From: Mycolicibacterium palauense
Lineage (GTDB): Bacteria; Actinomycetota; Actinomycetes; Mycobacteriales; Mycobacteriaceae
Direction of reading: 5' to 3'
NCBI RefSeq assembly: GCF_002592005.1
Contig: NZ_NVQF01000003.1
Span: 1-64,000 of the forward strand
DNA length: 64,000 nt
Shown: positions 26,480 through 35,212 of the stretch, in pieces
Position numbering within the stretch: position 1 is the stretch's first letter
Layout of the letters: every line of letters begins with the position of its first letter
Translations under genes and position numbers: made by a program
The notes under the pieces: generated by a model
What the model was told of the DNA's origin: nothing
The model's database searches: none
Seen by the model: only the letters and a program-made list of their open reading frames with translations

Positions 26480-28309
26480 TCAGGTGCTGACGAACCGCTG
26501 GGCCAGCTCGGCGGGATCGTCGCCGGGGCCCTTGCCCTTGAACTGGCTCATGTACAGCGCGTAGTAGAAGCCCTTGGCAGCCATCAGTTCCTCATGGCTG
26601 GCCATCTCGACGATCTCACCGCCGTTGAGCACCATGATGCGGCTGGAGTTGCGGATGGTGGCCAGCCGGTGCGCGATGGAGAAGCTGGTCTTGTTCTCCA
26701 TGAGCCGGCGCATGCCGTCCTGGATCAGCTTCTCGGTGCGGGTGTCGACGTTGGAGGTGGCCTCGTCGAGGATCATCATCTTCGGGTTGGCCACCATCGC
26801 CCGGGCGATGGTGATCATCTGCCGCTGGCCCTGGCTGAGATTGGCGCCGCGTTCGGTCAGCATGGTGTCGTAGCCGTTGGGCAGGCCGAGGATGAAATCG
26901 TGGGCGTTGGCCTTCTTGGCCGCCTCGATCGCATCCTCTTCGGTGGCGTCCTCGCTGGCGTAGCGCAGGTTGTTCATCACGGTGTCGGTGAACAGGAACG
27001 CCTCCTGCAGCACGACGCCGATCTGCTTGCGCAGGCTGGCCTGGGTCAGCTTGGCCAGGTCCTGCCCGTCGATGAGGATCCGGCCCGAGTTGATCTCGTA
27101 GTACCGGGTCAGGATGTTGATCAGCGTGCTCTTGCCCGCGCCGGTCGGCCCGCAGATACCGATGTTCTCACCGGGGGCGACGTCGAAGGTGTTGTCGCGC
27201 AGCACCAGACTGTGCGGTACGTAGCCGAAGTCGACGTGCTCGAACTCGACTCGCCCGCCCTTGAACTCGTAGTCCTGAGCGTCCGGGGCATCGGCGATCT
27301 CGGGACGCTCGTCGATGAGCCGGAAGACCCGGTCGCCGCCGGCGGAGGCGTTCAGCGAGGTGGTGATCAGGTTGGCCATCTCGGCCAGCGGCGCCGAGAG
27401 CAGGGCGGCGTATCCGGCGAACGCGAGCACCGTGCCCAGGGTGGTGGTGCCCTCGATCACCAGGAAGGTACCGGCGACGAGCACCAGCACGGTCTGGATG
27501 AAGCTGACCGCCTGCGTGACGGGGAACTGCATCAGCGAGGCCATGAAGGCGCGCCGGCCGACGGTGTACACCCCGCCGACCTGCTGCTCGTTGCGCTGCC
27601 CCGCCCACGCGCCGCGGTTGTTGCTGATGATGACCTTGTAGCCGGACAGCGTCTCCTCCTGGAACGCGCTGACCTCCCCCAGGGTCTCCTGCAGCTTGTT
27701 GAACGCGGGCCCGGAGATCTGCGCGATCACGTAGGCGACGCCGAGCAGCAGCGGAATCGCCAGGATCGCGACGACGGCGAGCTGCCAGTTGAGCGCGAAC
27801 ATCACCACGACGATCATCAGGACCTGGATGTTGGCCCGCAGGATCTGGCTGAGCGCGGTGGTGTAGAAGAGCGAGATGACCTCGGCGTCGTTGGTGACGT
27901 TGCTGGACAGCTCGCCCGGGGTGTTCTTGAAGAAGAACCCCATCGACAGGGTCTGCACGTTGTCGAACAGGTCGGTCTGCACGCCGTAGAGCGCCCTGGC
28001 GGCCAGCCGGGAGAACATCCGGTCGGCGATGAAGCTGAACAGCAGATACACCGCGCCGCCGACCAGGCCGACGACCACCCAGTAGCCCAGCTCGTCGCGG
28101 CTGCCGCCGGAGGCGATGACGTTCATGCCCCGGCCGGTGGCGTAGGGAATGACGATCAGCCCGACCATCCCGATCACCATGCACCCGGCGGCCAGGGCGG
28201 TCTGCCACCGGTGCTGGCCGCCGACCATGCGGGCGATCAGCCGCACCAGGGCGGCGGGCTTGGGGACCGGCATCGGGGCAGCTGCGGGGTCTCTCGCCTC
28301 GGTGCTCAC
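26480..28309 (-). CDS. ABC exporter half-transporter, catalytically intact subunit
   Basis: 609 aa: about six membrane helices (residues ~25-330), then a nucleotide-binding domain with Walker A GPTGAGKST, signature LSQGQRQ, Walker B MMILDEATSN with the catalytic Glu, and H-loop SIAHRLATI. GTG 28309 has GAGGGGAC upstream and overlaps the preceding ABC gene's stop by 4 bp; the long in-frame extension further upstream is the antisense shadow of that gene. It forms a heterodimeric exporter with the gene product at 28306-30090. Substrate unknown; lipids or drugs are typical. Confidence 0.86.
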   Translation of the reverse strand: MSTEARDPAAAPMPVPKPAALVRLIARMVGGQHRWQTALAAGCMVIGMVGLIVIPYATGRGMNVIASGGSRDELGYWVVVGLVGGAVYLLFSFIADRMFSRLAARALYGVQTDLFDNVQTLSMGFFFKNTPGELSSNVTNDAEVISLFYTTALSQILRANIQVLMIVVVMFALNWQLAVVAILAIPLLLGVAYVIAQISGPAFNKLQETLGEVSAFQEETLSGYKVIISNNRGAWAGQRNEQQVGGVYTVGRRAFMASLMQFPVTQAVSFIQTVLVLVAGTFLVIEGTTTLGTVLAFAGYAALLSAPLAEMANLITTSLNASAGGDRVFRLIDERPEIADAPDAQDYEFKGGRVEFEHVDFGYVPHSLVLRDNTFDVAPGENIGICGPTGAGKSTLINILTRYYEINSGRILIDGQDLAKLTQASLRKQIGVVLQEAFLFTDTVMNNLRYASEDATEEDAIEAAKKANAHDFILGLPNGYDTMLTERGANLSQGQRQMITIARAMVANPKMMILDEATSNVDTRTEKLIQDGMRRLMENKTSFSIAHRLATIRNSSRIMVLNGGEIVEMASHEELMAAKGFYYALYMSQFKGKGPGDDPAELAQRFVST

Positions 28310-30090
28310 GATGTCCCCTCCAGGTCGAGGCCGGCGGTGACGCCGCCGCCGAGTTGGGATTCGTAGATCTCCCGGTACAGCTCGCTGGAGGCCAGCAGCT
28401 CGTCGTGGGTACCCTCGGCGACGATCTGGCCGTGCTCGAGCAGATAGATGTGGTCGAGGTCGATCAGGGCGCTGATCCGCTGGGCGACGTAGATGACCGT
28501 GGCACCCTGCATGAACTCGGGGATGGCCGCCTGGACCCGCCCCTCGGTGGAGACGTCCAGGGCGCTGGTGCTGTCGTCGAGGATCAACACCTGCGGCCGT
28601 GGTGTCAGCGCCCGTGCGATGCCGAGGCGCTGGCGTTGGCCGCCGGAGAAGTTGTAGCCGCGCCGGGCCACCTCGGCGTCCCACGTGTCGGGCAGGTTCG
28701 AGACGAAACCGTATGCGTCGGCCGCCTTGGCGGCGGCGAACATGAGGTCGTCCTCGGCGTCGGGGGCGCCGAACTTGAGATTGGCCCGCAGTTCGTCCTT
28801 GAACAGCACCGTCTCCTGCAACGCGATCCCGACGATCCGGCGCAGGTCGTCGAGGGGAATGTCGCGGACGTCGCGGCCGTCGATGGTGATCGCCCCCTCG
28901 GTGACGTCGTAGAACCGCGGGATCAGATTCACCAGGGCCGTCTTGCCGGCCCCGGTCGCGCCGAGGAAACCGATCTGCTGACCGGGCTCGATCGTGAGGT
29001 TGATGTTCTTCAGCGCCGGTGGGTCGAGGGTGCCGTCGGGCCGGCGGAAGGCGAAGGTGACGTCGTCGAACACCACCCTGCCGCGGGCCTGCTCGCGATC
29101 GGCCGGTTCCGCGGCATCGCGGTCGGTGATGGTGGGTTCGGTCAGGTAGGCCTCGATGATCCGGCCCGCGGAGACGTCGCCGCGCATCACCAGCGGCATC
29201 ACCTGGGCCAGTAGCGCCAGCGGCGTGATGATCAGGCCCATGTACTGGGTGAAGGTGCTCACCTCGCCGACCGAGAGCCCCGCGTTGGCGAGCACGTTCT
29301 CCCCGCCGAACCACATCGCCAGCACGATCGCGAACTGGCCCAGGCCCGTCAGCAGCGGCGCCATGAACGCCACCCGCCACGCCGCCTGGTACTCGGGGCC
29401 GCGCAGGGCCTGCGCGCGCTGTTCGAACTTGGCCATCTCGTGGCGCTCCCGCACGAACGCCTTGACCACGCTCATCCCCGTGAGGTTCTCCTGGAACGTG
29501 TTGTTCAGCGCGTCGAGGGCGTGCTGGCGTTTCTGGTAGGCGCGGTCGATCGCCGGCACCAGGACCGCCATCACCGCGATCACCGCGACGATCACCACCA
29601 CCACGATCCACACCAGATTGGGGGTGTTGATCACCGCCATCGCGATGGTGAGCAGCAGCAGGAACGGCGCCAGCGAGCCGAGCAGGATCGTGTAGAGCAC
29701 GGCGTTCTGCACGTTGACCACGTCGGCGTTGAGACGCACCATCAGGGCGCTGGTCGGGCGGTGATCGAAATTCTCGAACGAGTACCTCTGAATCTTGGTG
29801 AACAGTTCCCGCCGCAGGTAGTAGGCCACGCCCTGGGAGAAGAACACCGCCTGTGACCCGGCGACGGCCATCGCCACGCCCATGGCCACGGTGAGCACGA
29901 GCATCCAGATCCCGACGTTGAGCGCGGCCTCGGCGTTACGGGCCACCATGCCCTGGTCGACGAGTTGCTTGATCAACGAGGCGTAGGCGACGATGCAGAT
30001 CGCGGCCACCAGCATGGCGAGCTGCGAGATCGCGAATCGCAACTTGTAGTCGCGGACCAGGCCGAAAATCTTGAAGATCGATGTCGGCAT
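28306..30090 (-). CDS. ABC exporter half-transporter, degenerate-site subunit
   Basis: 594 aa: membrane domain residues ~15-320, then an NBD with Walker A GATGAGKTAL and signature FSGGQRQRLG. The Walker B end is VLILDDSTSALD (Asp for the catalytic Glu), and the H-loop histidine is replaced by Gln (VAQRISAL). These are the changes expected in the non-hydrolysing site of heterodimeric exporters such as TM287/288, and they agree with the intact partner. It is first in the two-gene operon, overlapping the second by 4 bp. Confidence 0.86.
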   Translation of the reverse strand: MPTSIFKIFGLVRDYKLRFAISQLAMLVAAICIVAYASLIKQLVDQGMVARNAEAALNVGIWMLVLTVAMGVAMAVAGSQAVFFSQGVAYYLRRELFTKIQRYSFENFDHRPTSALMVRLNADVVNVQNAVLYTILLGSLAPFLLLLTIAMAVINTPNLVWIVVVVIVAVIAVMAVLVPAIDRAYQKRQHALDALNNTFQENLTGMSVVKAFVRERHEMAKFEQRAQALRGPEYQAAWRVAFMAPLLTGLGQFAIVLAMWFGGENVLANAGLSVGEVSTFTQYMGLIITPLALLAQVMPLVMRGDVSAGRIIEAYLTEPTITDRDAAEPADREQARGRVVFDDVTFAFRRPDGTLDPPALKNINLTIEPGQQIGFLGATGAGKTALVNLIPRFYDVTEGAITIDGRDVRDIPLDDLRRIVGIALQETVLFKDELRANLKFGAPDAEDDLMFAAAKAADAYGFVSNLPDTWDAEVARRGYNFSGGQRQRLGIARALTPRPQVLILDDSTSALDVSTEGRVQAAIPEFMQGATVIYVAQRISALIDLDHIYLLEHGQIVAEGTHDELLASSELYREIYESQLGGGVTAGLDLEGTS

Positions 30091-30137
30091 GGATTCGCCT
30101 CACCCCTGTCTGCTCTGCACCCCGGACGAAAAGACAG

Positions 30138-30174
30138 GCTAACCGGAAAACGCGCAATTGACGCGCCGGTTAGC
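30138..30174. promoter_or_regulatory. Inverted repeat in the ABC-TPR divergent region
   Basis: GCTAACCGG (30138-30146) and CCGGTTAGC (30166-30174) form a perfect 9-bp inverted repeat with a 19-bp spacer, 48 bp upstream of the ABC operon start. It may be a regulator site. The rest of the 272-bp gap (30091-30362) shows no gene or other feature I recognise. Confidence 0.35.
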
Positions 30175-30362
30175 TGATTCGGCTCCGCACGTTCGCACAC
30201 GCGCGGCGCGACCGCCGATGGCCGGCAACGGACCGGTCGCGAAATCGCCACGCAGACTTCACCGCGCCGTTGCCGGGGCTGCGCGCTCCGGGACCGCTCG
30301 GGTGCCGCCGATGCCTCCCGCGGGATCTGCCGGTCGGGGTCCGGGTGGATTATTGTGCCTAC

Positions 30363-32045
30363 ATGGCGGTCGTACTCGATTCCACCGAACCGTATTTCGA
30401 CCTCGGCAGCTACCGCCGGCCGGTGGAAACCCCGTCACCACAGGCACAGTCGTGGTTCGACCGCGGGCTCGTCTGGGCCTACGCCTTCAACCATGGGGAG
30501 GCGATCCGCTGTTTCGAGCGGGCACTGGAACTCGACCCCGAACTCGGCATCGCGCGCTGGGGCATCGCCTACGCGGTCGGCCCCAACTACAACAAGGCGT
30601 GGGACGCCTTCGATCCGGTGGACCTGGCCGCCTCGCTGGCGCGTGCCCGAATGGAACTCGGCCTGGCCGCGCAGTCCCGCGCCACCCCGGTGGAGCAGGG
30701 GCTGATCGCCGCGCTGACCGCCCGCTTCCCCACCGACGATCCCGACGACGCCGACGCGCTGGCCGCCGGGCACGACGCCTACGCCGATGCCATGGTCGAA
30801 TTGGCGCGCGCGCACCCCGACGACGTCGACGTGCAGACGTTGGCCGCCGATGCGCTGGTCAACGTCACCGCCTGGGCGCTGTGGGACACCCGTACCGGTG
30901 AACCCGCACCCGGGTCGCGGGTGCTGGAGGCCAAGGAGATCCTGGATTCGGCGCTGGCCACCCCCGCGGGCCGAGCGCATCCGGGCCTGCTGCACATCTA
31001 CATCCACACCATGGAGATGTCGGCGCATCCCGAGCGGGCGCTGCCCGCCGCGGACCTGCTGCGCGGGCTGGTCCCCGACGCCGGGCACCTGCAGCACATG
31101 CCGACCCACATCGATGTGCTCTGCGGCGACTACCGCAGCTCGGTGCAATCCAATCGTGCTGCCGTGCAAGCCGACCGGAAGTTCGTCGACGCCGAGGGGC
31201 CGCTGAATTTCTATTCGCTCTACCGCGCCCACGATCTGCACTTCGTCGTCTACTCCGCGATGTTCTCCGGTCAGTCCGCGGTCGCGCTGCACGCCGCCGA
31301 CGAGCTCGCCGCCCAGCTCAGCGCCGAGCTGTTGTCGATCGAGTCGCCGCCGATGGCCGATTGGCTGGAGGCGTTCGTGCCGTTGCGGATCCACGTGCTG
31401 ATCCGATTCGGCCGGTGGGACGAGCTGATCGCGGAACCCGTGCCGGCCGACCCGGTGCTCTACTGCACCACCGCCGCCACCGTGCACTACGGCCGCGGGG
31501 TGGCGCACGCGGCGAAAGGCAATATCGCCCAAGCCAACACGGAGCGCGAAGCGTTCCGCGCGGCCTACCGGGCGATCCCGGAGTCGCGATACCTGTTCAA
31601 CAACACCAGCCGGGACATCCTGGCGGTCGGTGAAGCGATGCTCGACGGCGAGATCGCCTACCGGGAGGGCCGCATCGAGGAGGCGTTCGCCTCCCTGCGG
31701 GAGGCCATCGCCCGCGACGACGCGCTGCCCTACGACGAGCCGTGGGGCTGGATGCAGCCCACCCGCCACGCCTACGGCGCGCTGCTGCTGGAGCAGGGCC
31801 GCGTCGAGGAGGCCGCCCGGGTGTACGAGGCCGACCTCGGTCTGGACCCGACGCTGAGCCGGCCCTGCCAGCACCCGAACAACCTGTGGAGCCTGCACGG
31901 ATACCGGGAGTGCCTGCAGCGCCTCGGGCGCGCCCCGGAGGCCACCATCATCGGCCGGCAGCTCGAGCTCGCCGCGGCGCGCGCCGACGTGCCCGTGGCC
32001 GCGTCGTGCGCCTGCCGGCTCGACGCGGCGCCGTGCTGCGACTGA
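30363..32045 (+). CDS. TPR-repeat protein with Cys-rich C-terminus
   Basis: 560 aa, ATG 30363. Helical repeats run through the protein, clearest at GLVWAYAFNHGEAIRCFERALELDPELGIA (residues ~37-65) and near the end at GALLLEQGRVEEAARVYEADLGLDP. LLHIYIHTMEMSAHPERAL and HLQHMPTHIDVLCGDY are conserved histidine-rich stretches of this uncharacterised family, possibly metal-binding. The last residues, SCACRLDAAPCCD, hold four cysteines. It overlaps the rhomboid-like gene by 13 bp and heads a four-gene operon. Confidence 0.72.
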   Translation: MAVVLDSTEPYFDLGSYRRPVETPSPQAQSWFDRGLVWAYAFNHGEAIRCFERALELDPELGIARWGIAYAVGPNYNKAWDAFDPVDLAASLARARMELGLAAQSRATPVEQGLIAALTARFPTDDPDDADALAAGHDAYADAMVELARAHPDDVDVQTLAADALVNVTAWALWDTRTGEPAPGSRVLEAKEILDSALATPAGRAHPGLLHIYIHTMEMSAHPERALPAADLLRGLVPDAGHLQHMPTHIDVLCGDYRSSVQSNRAAVQADRKFVDAEGPLNFYSLYRAHDLHFVVYSAMFSGQSAVALHAADELAAQLSAELLSIESPPMADWLEAFVPLRIHVLIRFGRWDELIAEPVPADPVLYCTTAATVHYGRGVAHAAKGNIAQANTEREAFRAAYRAIPESRYLFNNTSRDILAVGEAMLDGEIAYREGRIEEAFASLREAIARDDALPYDEPWGWMQPTRHAYGALLLEQGRVEEAARVYEADLGLDPTLSRPCQHPNNLWSLHGYRECLQRLGRAPEATIIGRQLELAAARADVPVAASCACRLDAAPCCD

Positions 32046-32767
32046 GCGCTCTGCGCGGGGTCGCCGACCGGGCGGGTCGGTTCGTCACCGGAGCGCCCCT
32101 GACCTTCGGCTGGCTGGGGTTGTTGCTGGTGACCACGTTGATCCAGCACACGCTGACCGGACGGCAGCGCAGCGAGGTGCTCTGGCGTCAGTCGACGAAC
32201 CTGCACCATCTGGCCGGCGACCCGCTGCGCGTTCTGCTCGACAGTCTGCTCTGGATCGACGGCTACTACTGGTGGCCCTACGCGCTGTTGTTCTGTGTGT
32301 TCCTGGCGCCGGCCGAGCACTGGCTGGGTGCCTGGCGCTGGCTGACGGTGGGGCTGTCGGCACACGTGATCGCCACCTATGTCGGGGAAGGCTTCCTGTA
32401 CTGGCGGATCCAGCAGGCGTCGGCCTCGCCGGAGCTGTTCAACGCCCGCGACATCGGGGTCAGTTATTTCCTCGCGGGTATCGCCGGGGTGTTGACCTAC
32501 GGGATCGTCGCGCCGTGGCGGTGGGTGTACCTGGGCCTGGCGTCGACGGCGGTGGTGGTCCCACTGCTCACGGACCCGGGCTTCACCCCGGTCGGTCACT
32601 GCTGTGCGTTACTGGTGGGGCTGGCGTGGTATCCGCTGACCCGGCGTCGACCCGCTCCGGGGTGGGACCCGGTGCGTAGACTCACCAGGCGTGGCGCTGA
32701 CCGAGGAGGATCGCGATCGCCTGGCGCGGTGCGTCGCGCTGGCGAGGGAGGCCCTCGACGCCGGTGA
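32033..32767 (+). CDS. Rhomboid-like membrane protein
   Basis: 244 aa from GTG 32033, inside the end of the TPR gene. About six hydrophobic segments are visible. STNLHHLAGDPLRVLLDSLLW is the N-terminal signature of the actinobacterial rhomboid-like family. RDIGVSYFLAGIAGV supplies a serine and TPVGHCCALLVGLAW a histidine in helices where a rhomboid Ser/His dyad would lie, so protease activity is possible. The frame runs 77 bp into the deaminase gene, an unusually long overlap, and the last ~30 residues look non-native, so the true end may be earlier or altered by an indel. Confidence 0.68.
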   Translation: MLRLSALRGVADRAGRFVTGAPLTFGWLGLLLVTTLIQHTLTGRQRSEVLWRQSTNLHHLAGDPLRVLLDSLLWIDGYYWWPYALLFCVFLAPAEHWLGAWRWLTVGLSAHVIATYVGEGFLYWRIQQASASPELFNARDIGVSYFLAGIAGVLTYGIVAPWRWVYLGLASTAVVVPLLTDPGFTPVGHCCALLVGLAWYPLTRRRPAPGWDPVRRLTRRGADRGGSRSPGAVRRAGEGGPRRR

Positions 32768-33170
32768 CGAGCCGTTCGGCTCGGTGCTCGTCGACGCCGA
32801 CGGGCGGGTGCTCTTCGAAGACCGCAACCGGGTCGCCGGCGGCGATCACACCCGACACCCCGAGTTCGCGATCGCGCGGTGGGCGGCCGCCAACATGGCT
32901 CCGGTGCGCCGGGTCCGGGCCACCGTGTACACCTCCGGGGAACACTGTCCGATGTGTGCGGCGGCCCACGCCTGGGTGGGCCTGGGCCGGATCGCGTACG
33001 CCACCTCGGCGCAACAACTCTCCCGCTGGCTCGACGAATGGGGTGCACCGCCGGCCCCGGTGGCGGCCCTGCCCGTCACCACGGTCGCGCCCCGCGTCGT
33101 GACCGACGGTCCCGCACCGGAATTCGAGGCCGAGATGAAGTCGCTCTACGAGGCAAGGTTTCGCCCATGA
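32691..33170 (+). CDS. Nucleoside/nucleobase deaminase (CDA fold)
   Basis: 159 aa, GTG 32691. It has the zinc deaminase motif HPEFAIA (His and catalytic Glu) and the second part SGEHCPMCAAAHAW (two Cys zinc ligands), as in guanine or cytosine-type deaminases and TadA relatives. Without the long TadA-specific C-terminus it is more likely a free-base or nucleoside deaminase. Its stop overlaps the ATG of the GH13 gene by 4 bp. Confidence 0.8.
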   Translation: MALTEEDRDRLARCVALAREALDAGDEPFGSVLVDADGRVLFEDRNRVAGGDHTRHPEFAIARWAAANMAPVRRVRATVYTSGEHCPMCAAAHAWVGLGRIAYATSAQQLSRWLDEWGAPPAPVAALPVTTVAPRVVTDGPAPEFEAEMKSLYEARFRP

Positions 33171-34519
33171 CCGAACCTGCCTGGGTGCGGCACGCCATCT
33201 GGTGGCACGTGTATCCGCTCGGATTCGTCGGCGCCTTCCCCGAGGCGGTGTCCTCGGTGCCGTCCGTGCCGCCGGGTCCCGGCGAGCACCGGTTGCGGCG
33301 CGTCACCGAGTGGCTGGATCACGCGCAGACGCTGGGTGCCTCGGGCCTGGCGCTGGGCCCGGTGTTCGCCTCCCGGACCCACGGATACGACACCACCGAC
33401 CACTACCGGCTCGACCCGCGGCTGGGTGAGGACGGCGATTTCGACGATCTCGTCGCCGAGGCGCACCGGCGGGGGCTCAGAGTGCTCCTCGACGGCGTGT
33501 TCAACCATGTGGGCACCGACTTCCCCCGCTACCGGGCGGCCCTGGACGGGGACGCCGAGGCCGCGCACTGGTTCGTGCGTTCCGGCCGGACGCCGGGCGG
33601 GTTCCGCACCTTCGAGGGGCACGGCGAGCTGATCACGCTCAACCACCGCAATCCCGAGGTGGTCGACTACGTGGCCGCCGTGATGAGCCACTGGCTCGAC
33701 CGGGGTGCCGACGGGTGGCGGCTGGACGCGGCTTACGCGGTGCCGGACCGGTTCTGGGCCGAGGTCCTGCCGAGCGTGCGCCGCGACCACCCCGACGCCT
33801 GGTTCGTCGGCGAGGTCATCCACGGCGACTACCCGGCCATGGTGGCCGCTTCCGGATACGACGCGGTCACCCAGTACGAGCTGTGGAAGGCGATCTGGAG
33901 CAGCATCAACGACGGCAACTTCCACGAACTGGACTGGGCGCTGCAACGCCACAACGGCTTCCTGGACAGCTTCGTTCCTCAGACGTTCATCGGTAACCAC
34001 GACGTCACCCGCATCGCCAGCCGCCTCGATGATCACCGCCACGTCGCCCACGCGCTGGTGATCCTGCTGACCACCGGAGGGGTCCCCACGGTCTACGCCG
34101 GCGACGAGTTCGGCTTCACCGGTGTCAAGGAGGATCGCGCCGGCGGTGACGACGCGGTGCGCCCCGAATTCGGTGCTCCCCCGCTGCCCGTCGACGAGAC
34201 GGGCGCGCAGATGTTCGCACTGCACCAGCACCTGATCGGGCTGCGTCGCCGCCACCCGTGGCTGCACACCGCGCGCACCGCGGCCCGCCGGCTGGAGAAC
34301 CGGGGCTACGTGTACGAGGTCACCGAGCATCCCGCGGGGCCCGGGGCCGGCGCGCTGCTGGTGGCCCTCAACCTCGAGGACGACCCCATGCAGCTGGGGC
34401 CCGCGGACCTCGGGCACCGGCGTGCCCGGGTGCTGGCCGGGGCCGGCGCCCCGCCCGAGGACGTCGTCACCGGCACGGCGGTGCCCGCCCACGGGTGGCT
34501 GGTCCTGCAGCCGGAGTGA
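33167..34519 (+). CDS. GH13 alpha-amylase-family glycosidase
   Basis: 450 aa, cytoplasmic (no signal peptide). All GH13 regions are present: DGVFNHVG (region I), GWRLDAAYAVP with nucleophile Asp187 (II), FVGEVIHG with acid/base Glu216 (III) and FIGNHDVTRI with Asp279 (IV). The barrel start AIWWHVYPLGFVGAFP and a short C-terminal beta domain make it compact, like cyclomaltodextrinase or trehalose-related hydrolases, but the specificity is not deducible. It is coupled to the deaminase by a 4-bp overlap. Confidence 0.85.
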   Translation: MTEPAWVRHAIWWHVYPLGFVGAFPEAVSSVPSVPPGPGEHRLRRVTEWLDHAQTLGASGLALGPVFASRTHGYDTTDHYRLDPRLGEDGDFDDLVAEAHRRGLRVLLDGVFNHVGTDFPRYRAALDGDAEAAHWFVRSGRTPGGFRTFEGHGELITLNHRNPEVVDYVAAVMSHWLDRGADGWRLDAAYAVPDRFWAEVLPSVRRDHPDAWFVGEVIHGDYPAMVAASGYDAVTQYELWKAIWSSINDGNFHELDWALQRHNGFLDSFVPQTFIGNHDVTRIASRLDDHRHVAHALVILLTTGGVPTVYAGDEFGFTGVKEDRAGGDDAVRPEFGAPPLPVDETGAQMFALHQHLIGLRRRHPWLHTARTAARRLENRGYVYEVTEHPAGPGAGALLVALNLEDDPMQLGPADLGHRRARVLAGAGAPPEDVVTGTAVPAHGWLVLQPE

Positions 34520-34597
34520 GCTCACCGGGCCGCCCGGTTTCGTTCGGTTTCGAGCCGTTCGGTGTCGAGCCGTTCGGTATCGGCGGTTCGGCATCTA

Positions 34598-35089
34598 CTA
34601 CGCGTCGAGCAGCCCGAGCGTGCGGGGGTCCTGCGGGCCGTCGGGCAGGTCGCCGTAGAACTTCTCCAGCACCGCGACGAACACGCGATCGTCACCGTCG
34701 CTCGCCCGGGCGGCGCGGGCGAACAAGGTCATCGAACTGCGAACCTTGAGCACGTCGGGCCACCCGAAGATGTCCTCGGCCGAGCGGCCCTCGATGGCGG
34801 CCACCGCCTGGGCGCATTCCCGCAGCCGGGGGCCCAGCACCGGGTGCCGCAGATACGCGCGGGCCTCCGCGAGGCCCGAGATCGCGTAGTACCGGGCGGT
34901 GGGGCTGCTGCCCAGGCCGGCCAGTTGCGGGAACACGTACCAGATCCAGTGGCTGCGTTTGCGGCCCGCCCGCAGCTCACCCAGGGCCGTGTCGTAGGTC
35001 CCGCTCTGGGCCTCGACGAAGCGACGCAGCCCATCCTCATGTTCACCGTGATGTCCACCGTGGTCCGGGGTGTCAGCCAAACCCGCCAT
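34598..35089 (-). CDS. DUF1810 protein (Rv1873-like)
   Basis: 163 aa from ATG 35089. The family signature RKRSHWIWYVFPQLAGLG followed by AISGLAEARAYLRHPVLGPRL is unmistakable; M. tuberculosis Rv1873 is the structurally solved member as remembered. All-helical, function unknown. It lies on the opposite strand to its neighbours, convergent with the GH13 gene (78-bp gap) and divergent from the first cyclase (123-bp gap). Its position between the glnA3/bfrA block and the CoA-transferase block fits the M. tuberculosis order. Confidence 0.82.
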   Translation of the reverse strand: MAGLADTPDHGGHHGEHEDGLRRFVEAQSGTYDTALGELRAGRKRSHWIWYVFPQLAGLGSSPTARYYAISGLAEARAYLRHPVLGPRLRECAQAVAAIEGRSAEDIFGWPDVLKVRSSMTLFARAARASDGDDRVFVAVLEKFYGDLPDGPQDPRTLGLLDA

Positions 35090-35212
35090 CCCAGCACCAT
35101 GACACACGCCGGTAGGCTGGCGCGGGCGCGTGCGGGTTGCCGGGCTGCACCCCCTCCGCGGGCGCGGGCCAGGCCGCCGACGGAAGGGATACCCCGTGCC
35201 GGACATCCGGGA

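Noticed and set aside
24236..28366. 1376-residue plus-strand open frame across the permease, DUF559 and ABC genes
   Set aside because: It is the high-GC shadow of real genes: low complexity, Arg/Gly/Asp/His-rich, no domain, and the permease, nuclease-like and ABC proteins on the true frames have clear motifs.
28310..29611. N-terminal extension of the second ABC gene
   Set aside because: This part is an alternative frame of the first ABC gene; GTG 28309 with an SD and 4-bp overlap explains the real start.
32691..32767. Definite frameshift in the rhomboid-like gene
   Set aside because: The overlap with the deaminase is unusual but the frame is open and the family's C-terminus is variable, so I only flag it.
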